A stretch of 64,000 nucleotides of DNA, from NCBI RefSeq assembly GCF_026625725.1, contig NZ_CP113060.1:2982001-3046000 (forward strand), written 5' to 3'. The stretch is from Pseudomonas sp. SL4(2022). GTDB lineage: Bacteria > Pseudomonadota > Gammaproteobacteria > Pseudomonadales > Pseudomonadaceae. The position numbers and the translations under genes were made by a program. Of the stretch, positions 25,084-34,590 are shown piece after piece. The notes beneath the pieces were generated by a model that was not told where the DNA came from, made no database searches, and saw only the letters and a list, made by a program, of their open reading frames with translations. Every line of letters begins with the position of its first letter. Positions within the stretch are counted from its first letter, which is position 1.

Positions 25084-25575
25084 ATGGCTTCCCCAGATAA
25101 ACAGCAAAAACGCGCCCAACGTGCCAAAACCAAGGCCAAGCAGAACCGCATGGGCAAGCCCAAGGCCAATGTGGTGCACCCGCTGCTGGCTAATCCGTTG
25201 ATCAATGAACCATTCGATGATGTTGAACTCGACCTGAGTACCTTTGACTTCAAAGACATCGAGGAAAACGGCTTCGACCCCGCGCATTTCGATGACCTGT
25301 TCCAGGCGATGAGGGTAGGTGAAGGCATCAGCCTGTTGGCGATGTGCCTGGTGTTTCTGCAATACCCGGTGTTGGAGCTGGTGGTTGCAGAAGAGGCGGA
25401 GGATGCGGCGACCGACTTTATGATGGGCCTGCTGATCGTCTATCGCGGCATGTTCCATGATGAAGACGAGGACGCAGCCGTGCTCTGGATCGGCAGTGAT
25501 GCGTTCCAGAGCGCCTACAACGAAGCCTCGCTGATCCTGCAGAAGAAGAACGCTCGCAGCAACGCCCGCCTGTAG
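25084..25575 (+). CDS. Conserved hypothetical protein, basic N-terminus and acidic C-terminal part
   Basis: A 163-residue protein of unknown function. Residues 1-25 are strongly basic (KQQKRAQRAKTKAKQNR) and could contact nucleic acid or ribosomes. The rest is acidic (DVELDLSTFDFKDIEENGFD, EEAEDAATD, DEDEDAA) with no membrane segment or signal. ATG 25084 is preferred because AAGGAA lies 9 bases upstream; the frame is open to 25024. It stands alone between trmK and the GST gene. Confidence 0.75.
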   Translation: MASPDKQQKRAQRAKTKAKQNRMGKPKANVVHPLLANPLINEPFDDVELDLSTFDFKDIEENGFDPAHFDDLFQAMRVGEGISLLAMCLVFLQYPVLELVVAEEAEDAATDFMMGLLIVYRGMFHDEDEDAAVLWIGSDAFQSAYNEASLILQKKNARSNARL

Positions 25576-25630
25576 CAGGCGCATTGCTGCAGGTCATATG
25601 GTTTCAGGCTAACGGCCTGTGCCGTCTGAG

Positions 25631-26335
25631 TCAGCCGCGTGCCGGCAGGGCCAGGCCTTTGATCACCGCTGGGCGGGCTACAAAGGCATGCAGCACCCGC
25701 TGCACATTGCTGAAGCGCTCGAATTCCACCAGTTCGCCGGCCTCGTAGAAGCCCACCAGATTACGTACCCAGGGGAACACGGCGATATCGGCGATGCTGT
25801 AGTCCTCGCCCATGATCCAGCTGCGGCCTTGCAGGCGTTGTTCGAGCACGCCGAGCAGGCGCTGGGATTCGGCGACATAGCGGTCGCGCGGGCGTTTGTC
25901 CGGGTAGTCCTTGCCGGCGAATTTATGGAAGAAACCCAGCTGGCCGAACATCGGGCCGACGCCGCCCATCTGCCACATCAGCCACTGCAGGGTTTCATAG
26001 CGTGTGGCGGGGTCCTGGGCCAATAGCAGGCCGCTTTTCTCTGCCAGGTAGATCAGAATCGCTCCGGACTCGAACAGCGCCAGCGGTTTGCCACCTGGGC
26101 CGTTGGGGTCGAGGATCGCCGGGATCTTGTTGTTGGGGTTGAGCGAGAGAAATGCTTCGCTGAGCTGATCGTTCGTGTCGAAGCTGACCAGGTGCGGCTC
26201 ATAGGGCAGGCCGATTTCCTCCAGCATGATCGAGGCTTTCACGCCGTTGGGCGTGGGCAGGGAATAGAGCTGCAGGCGTTCTGGGTGCTGGGCCGGCCAT
26301 TTTTGCGTAATGGGGTAAGCGGAAAGATCTGACAT
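25631..26335 (-). CDS. Glutathione S-transferase family protein (YfcG/YghU-like)
   Basis: A 234-residue GST. The N-terminal thioredoxin domain has TPNGVKASIMLEE near residue 27 and the glutathione-contacting NNKIPAI and FESGAILIYL; the C-terminal all-alpha domain has SWIMGEDYSIADIAVFPW. The TPNG motif in place of an active-site Cys/Ser is typical of the YfcG/YghU (Nu-class) enzymes, which act as glutathione-dependent disulfide reductases in the cytosol. Monocistronic; no partner gene is nearby. Confidence 0.88.
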   Translation of the reverse strand: MSDLSAYPITQKWPAQHPERLQLYSLPTPNGVKASIMLEEIGLPYEPHLVSFDTNDQLSEAFLSLNPNNKIPAILDPNGPGGKPLALFESGAILIYLAEKSGLLLAQDPATRYETLQWLMWQMGGVGPMFGQLGFFHKFAGKDYPDKRPRDRYVAESQRLLGVLEQRLQGRSWIMGEDYSIADIAVFPWVRNLVGFYEAGELVEFERFSNVQRVLHAFVARPAVIKGLALPARG

Positions 26336-26470
26336 GGACGCTCCGGGTTAAAGTGGCGAAAGGCGCAGGATAACGGTGATTGGCCATTTGGTCAGGTTGC
26401 AGGTTTTTCCCCGCGCGCAGAAATCGGTATGGTTGGGGCTATCTCAACACCCATCCACTGGAGAACACTG

Positions 26471-26908
26471 ATGAGCCTGCACGGCGAATACGACAGCCAG
26501 AATATCTTTGCCCAGATTATCCGCGGCGATGCCCCTTGCTACAGGCTCTACGAGGATGAGGATGTGCTGGCCTTCCTCGATGTCTTCCCGCAGTCCTACG
26601 GCCATACGCTGGTCATCCCCAAACGTGCAGCCGCGCGCAATATTCTGGAGATCGATGCCGACAGCCTGGGCAAGGTGATGGCGGTGGTTCAGCGCCTCAC
26701 CGGGGTACTGGTGGCCGAGCTGGAGCCTGCCGGGGTGCAGGTGGCACAGTTCAATGGTGCGCCCGCCGGACAGACGGTGTTTCACCTGCATGTGCATATC
26801 GTGCCGCGCTATACGGGCGAAGCGCTGAGCGTGCATGCCGGTGGCAAGGCCGAGCCGCAAGCACTGGCGGCCTTGCAGGCGCGACTGCTCAAACGCATTG
26901 CCGGCTAA
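26471..26908 (+). CDS. HIT family (histidine triad) protein
   Basis: A 145-residue nucleotide-binding protein of the histidine triad superfamily. It begins IFAQIIRGDAPCYRLYEDE, the normal HIT start, and has the triad HLHVHIVP with His at residues 105, 107 and 109. HIT hydrolases cleave dinucleotide or phosphoramidate substrates such as AMP-lysine in the cytosol. ATG 26471 has GGAG 10 bases upstream; the frame open to 26429 is not used. Confidence 0.92.
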   Translation: MSLHGEYDSQNIFAQIIRGDAPCYRLYEDEDVLAFLDVFPQSYGHTLVIPKRAAARNILEIDADSLGKVMAVVQRLTGVLVAELEPAGVQVAQFNGAPAGQTVFHLHVHIVPRYTGEALSVHAGGKAEPQALAALQARLLKRIAG

Positions 26909-27001
26909 ACACGCAGTAACGCATTACTTGAGGCCGACTACGGCTAGGGCAATACTCACGCCTGTGTTCTTTGCTGTTCCCTGCGCCCATGGAGGGCTCT
27001 C

Positions 27002-27427
27002 ATGCGAATGATTGGTGCCGTTTTACCGTTGTTGCTGTTGGTCGGTTGCTCGTCCTGGCAAGCGGCTCCCGAGGATGTCAAACCCGTGCCGGCTGATCGA
27101 TTGTTGGGCTATCAGCAGCCGCTGGGGCAGGGCGGCCAGTTGCAGGTCAAGCGCGACTTCGGTGGCATGGGCGGCGGCTGCTATGTGGCGGTGCTGGTTG
27201 ACCGCAAGGTGGCTGCCCGCATCGGCGTGGGTGAGCAGGTGCGTTTTCAGGTGCCAGTCGGCACGCGAGTGCTGAGCATTGGTATCGACGAGATGGACGA
27301 CACCCTGTGTGGCATGGGCCGTCTGCGTCGGGAGCTGGCGGTGAAGGTTGAGCCGGGCTCGCAGCAGAATTTCCGCATCGTCAGCGATAACCGCAAGGGT
27401 TTCGACATCCTCCCAGTTACTCAGTAA
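27002..27427 (+). CDS. Hypothetical lipoprotein
   Basis: A 141-residue protein with a lipoprotein signal: two short N-terminal residues, hydrophobic LPLLLLVG, lipobox ending in Cys16. Ser17 and Ser18 follow, so export to the outer membrane is likely under the +2 rule. The mature part has a Gly-rich GGMGGGCYV stretch and beta-rich sequence (QVPVGTRVLSIGID) with two further Cys. No function is recognised. GGAGGG precedes ATG 27002. It converges with the LysR-type gene 25 bases away. Confidence 0.8.
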   Translation: MRMIGAVLPLLLLVGCSSWQAAPEDVKPVPADRLLGYQQPLGQGGQLQVKRDFGGMGGGCYVAVLVDRKVAARIGVGEQVRFQVPVGTRVLSIGIDEMDDTLCGMGRLRRELAVKVEPGSQQNFRIVSDNRKGFDILPVTQ

Positions 27428-27452
27428 CGCGCAAGAAACCGGTGCCTGCCCG

Positions 27453-28355
27453 TCAGGTGCCGGTGTGCTCGGCCAGCAACGCTTCCAGCCACTGCATAAA
27501 TACCCGCACCCGCTGCGACTGGTGACGGCGCTGGGCGAAGAGCAGGCTGATCGGCATGGGCGGCGGCAGATAATCCGGCAACACACTGTGCAGATGCCCA
27601 CTGGCCAGCAGCTCGCTGACGCCAAGCAGTGGCGCCTGAATAATCCCCAGGCCGCCCAGGCACGCGCCTTCATAGGCATCGACGTTATTCACCGTGACAT
27701 TCCCCGCCATCGGCAGCTGCTGCAGTACGCCGCCGGCCAGGTATTCGAATCCGCATGAGCGGCTGCCGAGCACCGGCACGTAATGGATCAGCCGATGCTC
27801 AGCCAGGTCATCAAGGCTCTGCGGCGTGCCGTGGCGCGCCAGGTAGGCGCCACTGGCGCAGTTGACCATAGGCAATTGGCCGAGCGGTCGTACGATCAGG
27901 CTGGGCTCGTTGACCACGCCGATGCGTAGCACGCAGTCGAAGCCTTCGCGTACCAAATCGACGCGCCGATCACTGCTGCTGATCTCCAGTTCGATGCCAG
28001 GGTGCTGCGCGATAAATTCCCCCAGCCGTGGTGCTACCAAGCGCCGCGCCAGGCCAGTGGGCATATCGATGCGCAGACGACCGCTGAGCTGCGTGCCGTT
28101 CTGACGGAACAGACCTTCCAGCTCATCCATATTGGCCAGCATGTCTTTGCTGCGCTCATACAGCACCAGGCCGTCCTGAGTCGGTTGCACCTTGCGTGTG
28201 GTGCGGTGCAGCAGACGGGTGCCGAGCAAGGCTTCCAGGCTTTGCACCTGCTGCGACACGCTCGACCTGGGCATGCCAAGGCTGTCGGCGGCCTGGGTAA
28301 AGCTGGCCAGCTCGCTGACGCGGACAAAGGTGCGCAGCAGTTCCAGGGTATTCAT
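27453..28355 (-). CDS. LysR family transcriptional regulator
   Basis: A 300-residue LysR regulator: N-terminal winged helix (LASFTQAADSLGMPRSSVSQQVQSLEALLGTRLL) followed by a periplasmic-binding-protein-like effector domain. Start ATG 28355 has GGAG 9 bases upstream; a GTG at 28370 in frame is less well placed. It is divergent from the SDR gene at 28497, with 141 bases between, the usual layout for a LysR regulator acting on its neighbour. The effector is unknown. Confidence 0.9.
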   Translation of the reverse strand: MNTLELLRTFVRVSELASFTQAADSLGMPRSSVSQQVQSLEALLGTRLLHRTTRKVQPTQDGLVLYERSKDMLANMDELEGLFRQNGTQLSGRLRIDMPTGLARRLVAPRLGEFIAQHPGIELEISSSDRRVDLVREGFDCVLRIGVVNEPSLIVRPLGQLPMVNCASGAYLARHGTPQSLDDLAEHRLIHYVPVLGSRSCGFEYLAGGVLQQLPMAGNVTVNNVDAYEGACLGGLGIIQAPLLGVSELLASGHLHSVLPDYLPPPMPISLLFAQRRHQSQRVRVFMQWLEALLAEHTGT

Positions 28356-28496
28356 CGGCAGCAGCTCCACTGGATTGTTCGCGATTGATGATCAGTGTTT
28401 TCAGTTTTGCTGAGTTTATCCAGTTTAAATCGAGCAATAACCTGTGCTCACGGATTTCAACCACGGCACTGCTAGTCAACCAAAGGGAGCACGCAC

Positions 28497-29255
28497 ATGA
28501 CCCGTAAAATCGCACTGATCACTGGCGCAAGCCGCGGCCTGGGGCGCAACACGGCCCTGCATCTGGCGGCGCAGGGCATCGACATCCTCGGCACTTATCA
28601 CAGTCAGGCGGCGGATGCGCAGAGCCTGGCGAGCGAGATCGAACAACTCGGCGCGCGTGCGCTGATGCTGCAACTGGATGTCAGTCAGAGCAGCAGCTTT
28701 GCCGGATTTGCCGGCGCAGTGGCGGCGGGGCTGCAGAGCACCTTTGGCCGCAGTGATTTCGATTTTCTGATCAATAACGCCGGTATCGGCATCCACGCCA
28801 GCTTTGCCGAAACGACTGAGGCGCAGTTCGATCAGCTGGTGAAAATCCAGCTCAAGGGACCGTTCTTCCTCACTCAGCAACTGCTGCCGCTGATCGCCGA
28901 GCAGGGCCGCATCGTCAATATCTCCACCGGTCTGGCACGTTTCAGCCTGCCGGGTTACGCCGCCTATGCGGCGATGAAAGGCGGTATCGAAGTGTGGACA
29001 CGTTACCTGGCCAAGGAACTGGGGCCGCGCGGTATCAGCGTCAACGTGCTGGCACCTGGTGCGATCGAGACCGACTTCGGTGGCGGCGTGGTGCGCGACA
29101 ACAGTCAGGTCAACGCCTTTATCGCCGCCAATACAGCCTTGGGCCGGGTCGGCCTGCCGGACGATATCGGCGGCGCGATTGCCATGCTACTCAGTGATGG
29201 CGGCCGCTGGATTACCGGGCAGCGGATAGAGGCCTCGGGCGGTATGTTCCTTTGA
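28497..29255 (+). CDS. SDR family NAD(P)-dependent oxidoreductase
   Basis: A 252-residue classical short-chain dehydrogenase. TGASRGLG (about residues 9-16), NNAG (about 95-98), the catalytic Ser in NISTGLARFS, YAAYAAMKG with Tyr and Lys, and PGAIETDFGGG. A GGAG site precedes ATG. The divergent LysR regulator probably controls it. The substrate is not evident. Confidence 0.9.
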   Translation: MTRKIALITGASRGLGRNTALHLAAQGIDILGTYHSQAADAQSLASEIEQLGARALMLQLDVSQSSSFAGFAGAVAAGLQSTFGRSDFDFLINNAGIGIHASFAETTEAQFDQLVKIQLKGPFFLTQQLLPLIAEQGRIVNISTGLARFSLPGYAAYAAMKGGIEVWTRYLAKELGPRGISVNVLAPGAIETDFGGGVVRDNSQVNAFIAANTALGRVGLPDDIGGAIAMLLSDGGRWITGQRIEASGGMFL

Positions 29256-29337
29256 CACTGTTCGTCCTGTGATAGGGCTGGCTGCGTTTATCTGGCAGAG
29301 GCGTAGAATCCGCTCGGTTTAATAACGGAGACGGGTC

Positions 29338-30672
29338 GTGAAGGGATTGCCGATTGCCATTGTCGGGGCCGGTACGGCGGGGTTGGCCACGGCGCTGTTC
29401 CTCGCCCGCCAGGGTTTTAGCGTGCGTCTGCTGGAGCGTGTAGCGGAGCTGCAGCCAGTGGGTGCCGGGGTGTTGTTGCAGCCCTCCGGGTTGGCGGTGT
29501 TGCAGCAACTGGGGTTGTTTGCCGAGTGCAGCGGCCTGGGCGCTGCGGTCAGCCGCTTGTACGGCACCTCGGCCAATGGCCGGGTGATTCTCGATACCCG
29601 TTACGCGCATTGGCAGCCCGGCAGTTTCGGCATGGGCATCCATCGCAGCGTATTGCTCACGGCGTTGCTTAATGCGGCGCGGCAAGCTGGCGTGCAGATT
29701 GAAACCGGCGTGCATATCAGCCGCTTCAGCCAGCATGGCCGTTATGTGCAGCTGTATCGCCAGGACGAACAGGGCGTCGAGCAGCCATTCGGCGATTTCG
29801 CCGCCCTGGTGCTGGCCGATGGCGTGCGCTCGGCCCTGCGCGGCCAGATGCAGGTCAAGCAATGGCTGCAGCCTTACCCCTGGGGCGCGTTGTGGAGCAT
29901 TGTGCCGACCCCTGCTGCATCGCCAGATGCACCGGATGCCACGGACCTGCGCCAGTGGTACCGCGACTGCGCGCAGATGTTCGGTATCATGCCCACTGGG
30001 CGTACCCACCTGAATCGTGAGCAGGCGCTGAGCAGTCTGTTCTGGAGCCTGCCGGTGGCGCAGTTCGGTGCCTGGCGTGAAGCCGGTTTAGCGGCTTGGA
30101 AAGCCCAGGTGCTGCAACTAGCGGGCAACGCTGCCGAACCCTTTGTTGAACTGATCGAATGTCCCGAGCAGCTGAGCCAGGCGGTGTATGCCGATGTGCG
30201 CATGCAGCAGTGGCACGACGGGCGGGTGATCGCCATCGGCGACTGCGCTCACGCCATGAGTCCACAACTGGGCCAGGGCGCGAATATGGCGCTGGTGGAT
30301 GCGGCCGCCTTGTCCGCCGCAATCACCACACAACGCCCCCCAAACGACTGCGACTGGTCAGCGGTGTTCGCCGCCTACGCCAGCAGCCGGCGTGATCACC
30401 TGCGTTATTACCGCCAAGCCAGCCGTTTGCTCACCCCGCTGTTCCAATCCCACAGCCGCAGCCTGGCCTGGCTGCGCGACAGTGTGTTGTTGCTGGCGCG
30501 GCACAACCCGCTAGGCCGCGCGCATGCGGTCAGTACCCTGGTAGGTGGGCGCAGTGGTTGGTTACTGAAGGGTGCCGAGCGGCCGTTGCAGGTCTGGAAT
30601 GGCCAGCCTGAGGCATGGGGTTTAGATGAACGTGCGACCTCCCCAAATACTGCGCAGATGTCGGTGACCTGA
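29338..30672 (+). CDS. FAD-dependent monooxygenase (PHBH/UbiH-like fold)
   Basis: A 444-residue flavoprotein hydroxylase. The FAD-binding GAGTAGLATALFLARQG is at about residues 8-24, the DG-type motif LVLADGVRS near 160, and the second FAD motif GDCAHAMSPQLGQGANMALVDA near 300. Such enzymes hydroxylate aromatic or related substrates with NAD(P)H and O2. Translation starts at GTG 29338 behind GGAGACGGGTC. It follows the SDR gene by 82 bases on the same strand and may belong to the same unit. Confidence 0.88.
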   Translation: MKGLPIAIVGAGTAGLATALFLARQGFSVRLLERVAELQPVGAGVLLQPSGLAVLQQLGLFAECSGLGAAVSRLYGTSANGRVILDTRYAHWQPGSFGMGIHRSVLLTALLNAARQAGVQIETGVHISRFSQHGRYVQLYRQDEQGVEQPFGDFAALVLADGVRSALRGQMQVKQWLQPYPWGALWSIVPTPAASPDAPDATDLRQWYRDCAQMFGIMPTGRTHLNREQALSSLFWSLPVAQFGAWREAGLAAWKAQVLQLAGNAAEPFVELIECPEQLSQAVYADVRMQQWHDGRVIAIGDCAHAMSPQLGQGANMALVDAAALSAAITTQRPPNDCDWSAVFAAYASSRRDHLRYYRQASRLLTPLFQSHSRSLAWLRDSVLLLARHNPLGRAHAVSTLVGGRSGWLLKGAERPLQVWNGQPEAWGLDERATSPNTAQMSVT

Positions 30673-30749
30673 GCCGTATGTGACCGGCCGCGAGTGCTGC
30701 ACGCTTTGTTAATCTACTGGCTCATTTTAATTTGTCGCGAGGGACCGCC

Positions 30750-33092
30750 GTGTCGTTCCGTGTTGTGCTGAGTGGCCGGGCATTGCCCGGGGTTACGCCT
30801 GAGCAGATTGCTCAGCATCTACAGACGCAGCTGAAGTTCTCCGAGTCCCAGGTAAAGGCCCTTTTGCCGCCAGCACGGCGGGTGGTCAAAAGTGGTCTGG
30901 ATAAGCCCAGTGCTGAGCGCTGGTGCAGTCGTTTGCAGCAGGCGGGCCTGGCTGTTGCGGTCGAGGAAGTTGCTGCGCCTGCGGCGGTCGACCCTCTGAC
31001 GGTTTTGCAGGAACTAGCCCAGAAGGGCCTTAAGCGTGCCCGTCCCAGCCCGGCCTATGCCCTGCAGCTGTTTCTGGTCACGCTCTGCTGCCTGCTGGTG
31101 CCGACGCTTTATGCGGGGTTGGTGATTGGCTTGGGCGTGGGGCTTACCTGGTATCTGATGCATATCCACGAGTACCTGGGTGGCTTGCGTAATATCTGGG
31201 TGCTGCTTTGCGTCTATGGCATACCCGCGATCAGTGGCGGCATTCTGCTGCTCTTTATGGCGCGGCCATTCTTTCTTCCTAGTCCGCGTGGTGATGAAGC
31301 GCTGGTACTGGATCTGGCTCGCGAGCCTCGTTTGCAGTTGGTGATCAGCCAGTTGTGTCAGGCGATTGGCCTGCGCCCACCGGTGGCAGTGCAGTTGTCC
31401 AATGAAGTGAATGCCAGCGTGCATTTCGAGAATGGCTGGAGCGGATTCTTCTCTGGCCGCAAGGTGCTGACCATTGGCATGCCACTGGTTGCCGGGATGA
31501 GCGTGCAGCAGTTTGTCGGCGTACTGGGGCACGAGTTTGGCCACTTTGCTCAGCGGCTGGGCATGCGCTGTAACTTCCTGGTCAACTCGGTCAATGCCTG
31601 GCTGGAAGTTCGCAGCAATAGCCGCGACCCTTGGGATGATCGCCTGCAGGAATGGCAGGAGAACGATCCCTGGTGGATTCTGCAGCTGGCAATCTGGGTG
31701 GCGCAGCAGGGTATCGAGTTGTCGCGGCTGTTGATGCGTGGCTGTTTCTGGCTGAGCTTTCGCCTGTCCCGCTCGCTTTCGCGGCAGATGGAGTTCGACG
31801 CCGACCGCTACGAGAGTTTGCTGGCTGGTAGTGCGGCATTTCGTGGCAGTGCCTTGCAGCTGCGTGCGCTGTCCTGGGCCTGGCGTGAAGTGGATCAGCA
31901 GAATGCCCGTACCTGGCGCGAGCGTCGTCTGCTGCGTGATATGCCGCACGCCACTGCTGAGAAGACCTCCAGCATGAGCCAGGCCACTCGGCAGCAGATG
32001 GAGCAGAGCCTTGATGAGGGCAGTACCCGCTACTGGCACACGCACCCTGCCGATTTGGCGCGTATCCAGCACAGTGAAGCCCTGCAGGCACCCGGCTATT
32101 TGCTTGATGCCCGCCCGGCAGCCGTTCTGTTCGAGCACTTCGCCGAGCATTGTCAGCGTGTCACCCAGGCGTATTACGCGGAGCTGGGGCTGGACTATGA
32201 CGAGCAGCAGTTGCAGGACAGCCAACAGATTTTCCAGATCAGTGCCCAGCGCGAAGACGCGCTGGACCAACTCTGGGAGTGGACCGGCCGGCAGTGGCGT
32301 AATCTACCCTGGCTGGCCTTGCACCAGCCGGTTCAGGCGGCCCATGCCGAGCTGCCTGGGCAAGCGGTGATCGATGAGTTACGTCGTCTGTCTCCCGAGA
32401 TTACCCACGCCTGGACTCAGGCTGAAGCGCATGAAGAGCAACGGGTGGCGCTGGCCTGGTGTGGCGAATTGCAGCGCAACGGGGTGACCTCGCGACTCAG
32501 TGACAGCGAGGCGTTTGATCCGGCTAAGCACTTGCCGTTGTATCGGCAGATTGATGAATGCAAGACACCGGCGCAGCTGCAGTTACTCCAGGCCGCTTCG
32601 TTATACCGGCGTCGTCTGGAATTGAGCCTGGCCGGCGCAACCACGGCGCTGCGTGAAACAGCCCGCCTGGCGCTGCAATTAAGCAAACTCTATGTCGATT
32701 ACGCGCGCCTGCTGGAGGCCCGTGAGCTGGCCGAGCGTTTTCTGGACGGGTATCAGCAGAACCCGGACAGCCTTACTGAACGCTTGAGCCAGGATGCCCT
32801 GGTGCGTTATCAGGATCTGGCCCTGCGCTTGCTCAAGACGGCCGATCAGATTCCCCAGACCTTGCTCGATGGCAGCTCTCTGGGCGGTTACCTGCGCCTG
32901 CGCTGCCCGCGCTTGAATGCTCAGGCCGGGGAACCGGTCGATTTTTTGCGCAATAGCGCCACGCTGATTGATAGCCTGGCGTATGCGCACCGTCGTGCCA
33001 TGGCCGACCTGGCCAGCTATGCCTTGCAGCGTGAGCGCGAGCAGGGGCTGCGTGGCATTCGGCTGGTGCTCAAGGTTGGCGATCCAGGTTGA
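30750..33092 (+). CDS. Large membrane-associated M48 family metallopeptidase
   Basis: A 780-residue protein. Residues 1-75 form a small alpha/beta domain (FRVVLSGRALPG) unlike standard HtpX; then two or three membrane helices (about 97-170). The zinc motif HEFGH is at 261-265 and the third ligand Glu at about 348 in MEFDADRYES, so the peptidase is expected to be active. The C-terminal 400 residues are helical with no recognised domain. GTG 30750 with GAGGGA upstream is chosen over TTG 30732. Such long M48 proteins may act in membrane-protein quality control, but the substrate is unknown. Confidence 0.87.
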   Translation: MSFRVVLSGRALPGVTPEQIAQHLQTQLKFSESQVKALLPPARRVVKSGLDKPSAERWCSRLQQAGLAVAVEEVAAPAAVDPLTVLQELAQKGLKRARPSPAYALQLFLVTLCCLLVPTLYAGLVIGLGVGLTWYLMHIHEYLGGLRNIWVLLCVYGIPAISGGILLLFMARPFFLPSPRGDEALVLDLAREPRLQLVISQLCQAIGLRPPVAVQLSNEVNASVHFENGWSGFFSGRKVLTIGMPLVAGMSVQQFVGVLGHEFGHFAQRLGMRCNFLVNSVNAWLEVRSNSRDPWDDRLQEWQENDPWWILQLAIWVAQQGIELSRLLMRGCFWLSFRLSRSLSRQMEFDADRYESLLAGSAAFRGSALQLRALSWAWREVDQQNARTWRERRLLRDMPHATAEKTSSMSQATRQQMEQSLDEGSTRYWHTHPADLARIQHSEALQAPGYLLDARPAAVLFEHFAEHCQRVTQAYYAELGLDYDEQQLQDSQQIFQISAQREDALDQLWEWTGRQWRNLPWLALHQPVQAAHAELPGQAVIDELRRLSPEITHAWTQAEAHEEQRVALAWCGELQRNGVTSRLSDSEAFDPAKHLPLYRQIDECKTPAQLQLLQAASLYRRRLELSLAGATTALRETARLALQLSKLYVDYARLLEARELAERFLDGYQQNPDSLTERLSQDALVRYQDLALRLLKTADQIPQTLLDGSSLGGYLRLRCPRLNAQAGEPVDFLRNSATLIDSLAYAHRRAMADLASYALQREREQGLRGIRLVLKVGDPG

Positions 33093-33221
33093 GCGAGCGG
33101 TGCTTGATAACAACTGCATTCGCTCTCGTGCGCTGTAGTTGGGTTGTTATCTGCAAGGTTTGAAGGTTGTAAGTGACGCCCTTGCTTGTGCCTCACTTAC
33201 AGCGGCTGCGCCGGTTTGCGC

Positions 33222-34556
33222 TCAGAGGCTGGCTCTGTCGAGCGTTCTTAGCTGCTGCAACTGGCGCCGCAGCATCCAGATCACCACCAGGCTTAGGCAG
33301 ACGTTGGACAGTGGCAGGGCCAGCCATACACCGTTAAGCCCCAGCAGCAGTGGCATCACCGCGAGGAAGGGCAGCTGGATCAGCATATTGCCCACCGTCA
33401 CCAGGGTGGCGTTGCGGGCCTGGCCCATGGCCTGGAAGAAGCTGGCAGCCAGGACGATAAAACCTTCAAGGAACATGGCGAACAGGTGCAGGCGCAGGCC
33501 CAGCACGCTGGCGTCCAGCAGGGCTTCGTCGTTGCCGCTGAAAATTCCGGCAAACAGCCTGGGCAGGATCAACAGCGCTGCAGTCATCAACACACCGCTG
33601 CCCACTGCCGTGAGCAGCCCCAGGCGTAGCACCCTGCGCACTTTGTCCGGCTCGCGGGCACCGTAGAAGTAACTGACCAGCGGCTGCATACCGCCGCACA
33701 CACCCTCGGCAAACATGTAGTAGAAGGCCATCAGGTAGCTGGCGATGGCGTAGGCGGCGACTTGCACCGGGCTGCCATAGTGCATGAACAACAGGTTGTG
33801 CAGCACCACCACCAGGCTCATGTAGAGGTACATCAGCATGCTGGAGAAACCGGTGGTGAGAATGTCCAAACTGCTGCGCAGGTTCAGTGTGCAGGCGGTC
33901 AGGGGCATTTGCAGCGGGTTGTGCCGGCTGCAGATAAAACCCAGGCAGATCAGCACCGACAGGCTTTCGCCTATGACCGTGCCCAGGGCTGCGCCGTGCA
34001 AGCCCCACTTCAGTTCAATGATAAATAGGTAGTCGAGCGCCACGTTGGCGAGCGCGCCCACCAGCATGGCCAGAGTCGCCAGGCGCGGTGCACCGAGGTT
34101 GCGGACCAGCAGGGGCAGGGCGATGGAGCCGAATACCAAGGGCGCGGCCCAGCCAATCACCCGCAGGTAGTCGTTACCCTGTTGCGCCAGGTTGTCCTCG
34201 GCGCCTTGCATGGCCATAAAAGTCGGGCCGGCAAGCACCACCAGCACGCCTGTGGGTATACCCAAGAGAACCAGCAGCCAGAGAGCCTGTGCCAGGTAGC
34301 TGCGTGCTTGTGGCCATTGCGCGGCGCCCTGGGCCAGGGAGCATTGAGCGCCGGCGCCCATGCCAATCATCATGCCGATGGCCAGCATCACTCCGGACAG
34401 CGGCCAGGCCATGTTGATCGCCGACAACCCGGTGGCGCCCATGGCGTGGCCGATAAAGATGCCATCGACGACCATGTACAGGCCGCTGATCATCAGGGCG
34501 GCGACGGCCGGGATGGTGTAGTGCCAGAAGGTACGGGTGAGGCTGTGGCTGTTCAT
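33222..34556 (-). CDS. MATE family efflux transporter
   Basis: A 444-residue inner-membrane transporter with about 12 hydrophobic segments and the two-fold MatE repeat. It includes ISGLYMVVDGIFIGHAMG at the N-terminus and GVCGGMQPLVSYFYGA in the second half, which are typical. MATE proteins extrude cationic drugs using Na+ or H+ gradients. It lies 34 bases downstream of a MarR regulator gene on the same strand, so the two form an operon probably de-repressed by a ligand of the regulator. Confidence 0.92.
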   Translation of the reverse strand: MNSHSLTRTFWHYTIPAVAALMISGLYMVVDGIFIGHAMGATGLSAINMAWPLSGVMLAIGMMIGMGAGAQCSLAQGAAQWPQARSYLAQALWLLVLLGIPTGVLVVLAGPTFMAMQGAEDNLAQQGNDYLRVIGWAAPLVFGSIALPLLVRNLGAPRLATLAMLVGALANVALDYLFIIELKWGLHGAALGTVIGESLSVLICLGFICSRHNPLQMPLTACTLNLRSSLDILTTGFSSMLMYLYMSLVVVLHNLLFMHYGSPVQVAAYAIASYLMAFYYMFAEGVCGGMQPLVSYFYGAREPDKVRRVLRLGLLTAVGSGVLMTAALLILPRLFAGIFSGNDEALLDASVLGLRLHLFAMFLEGFIVLAASFFQAMGQARNATLVTVGNMLIQLPFLAVMPLLLGLNGVWLALPLSNVCLSLVVIWMLRRQLQQLRTLDRASL

Positions 34557-34590
34557 AAAAGGGTCACGGGTAAAGGGTTACGCGGCTGTC

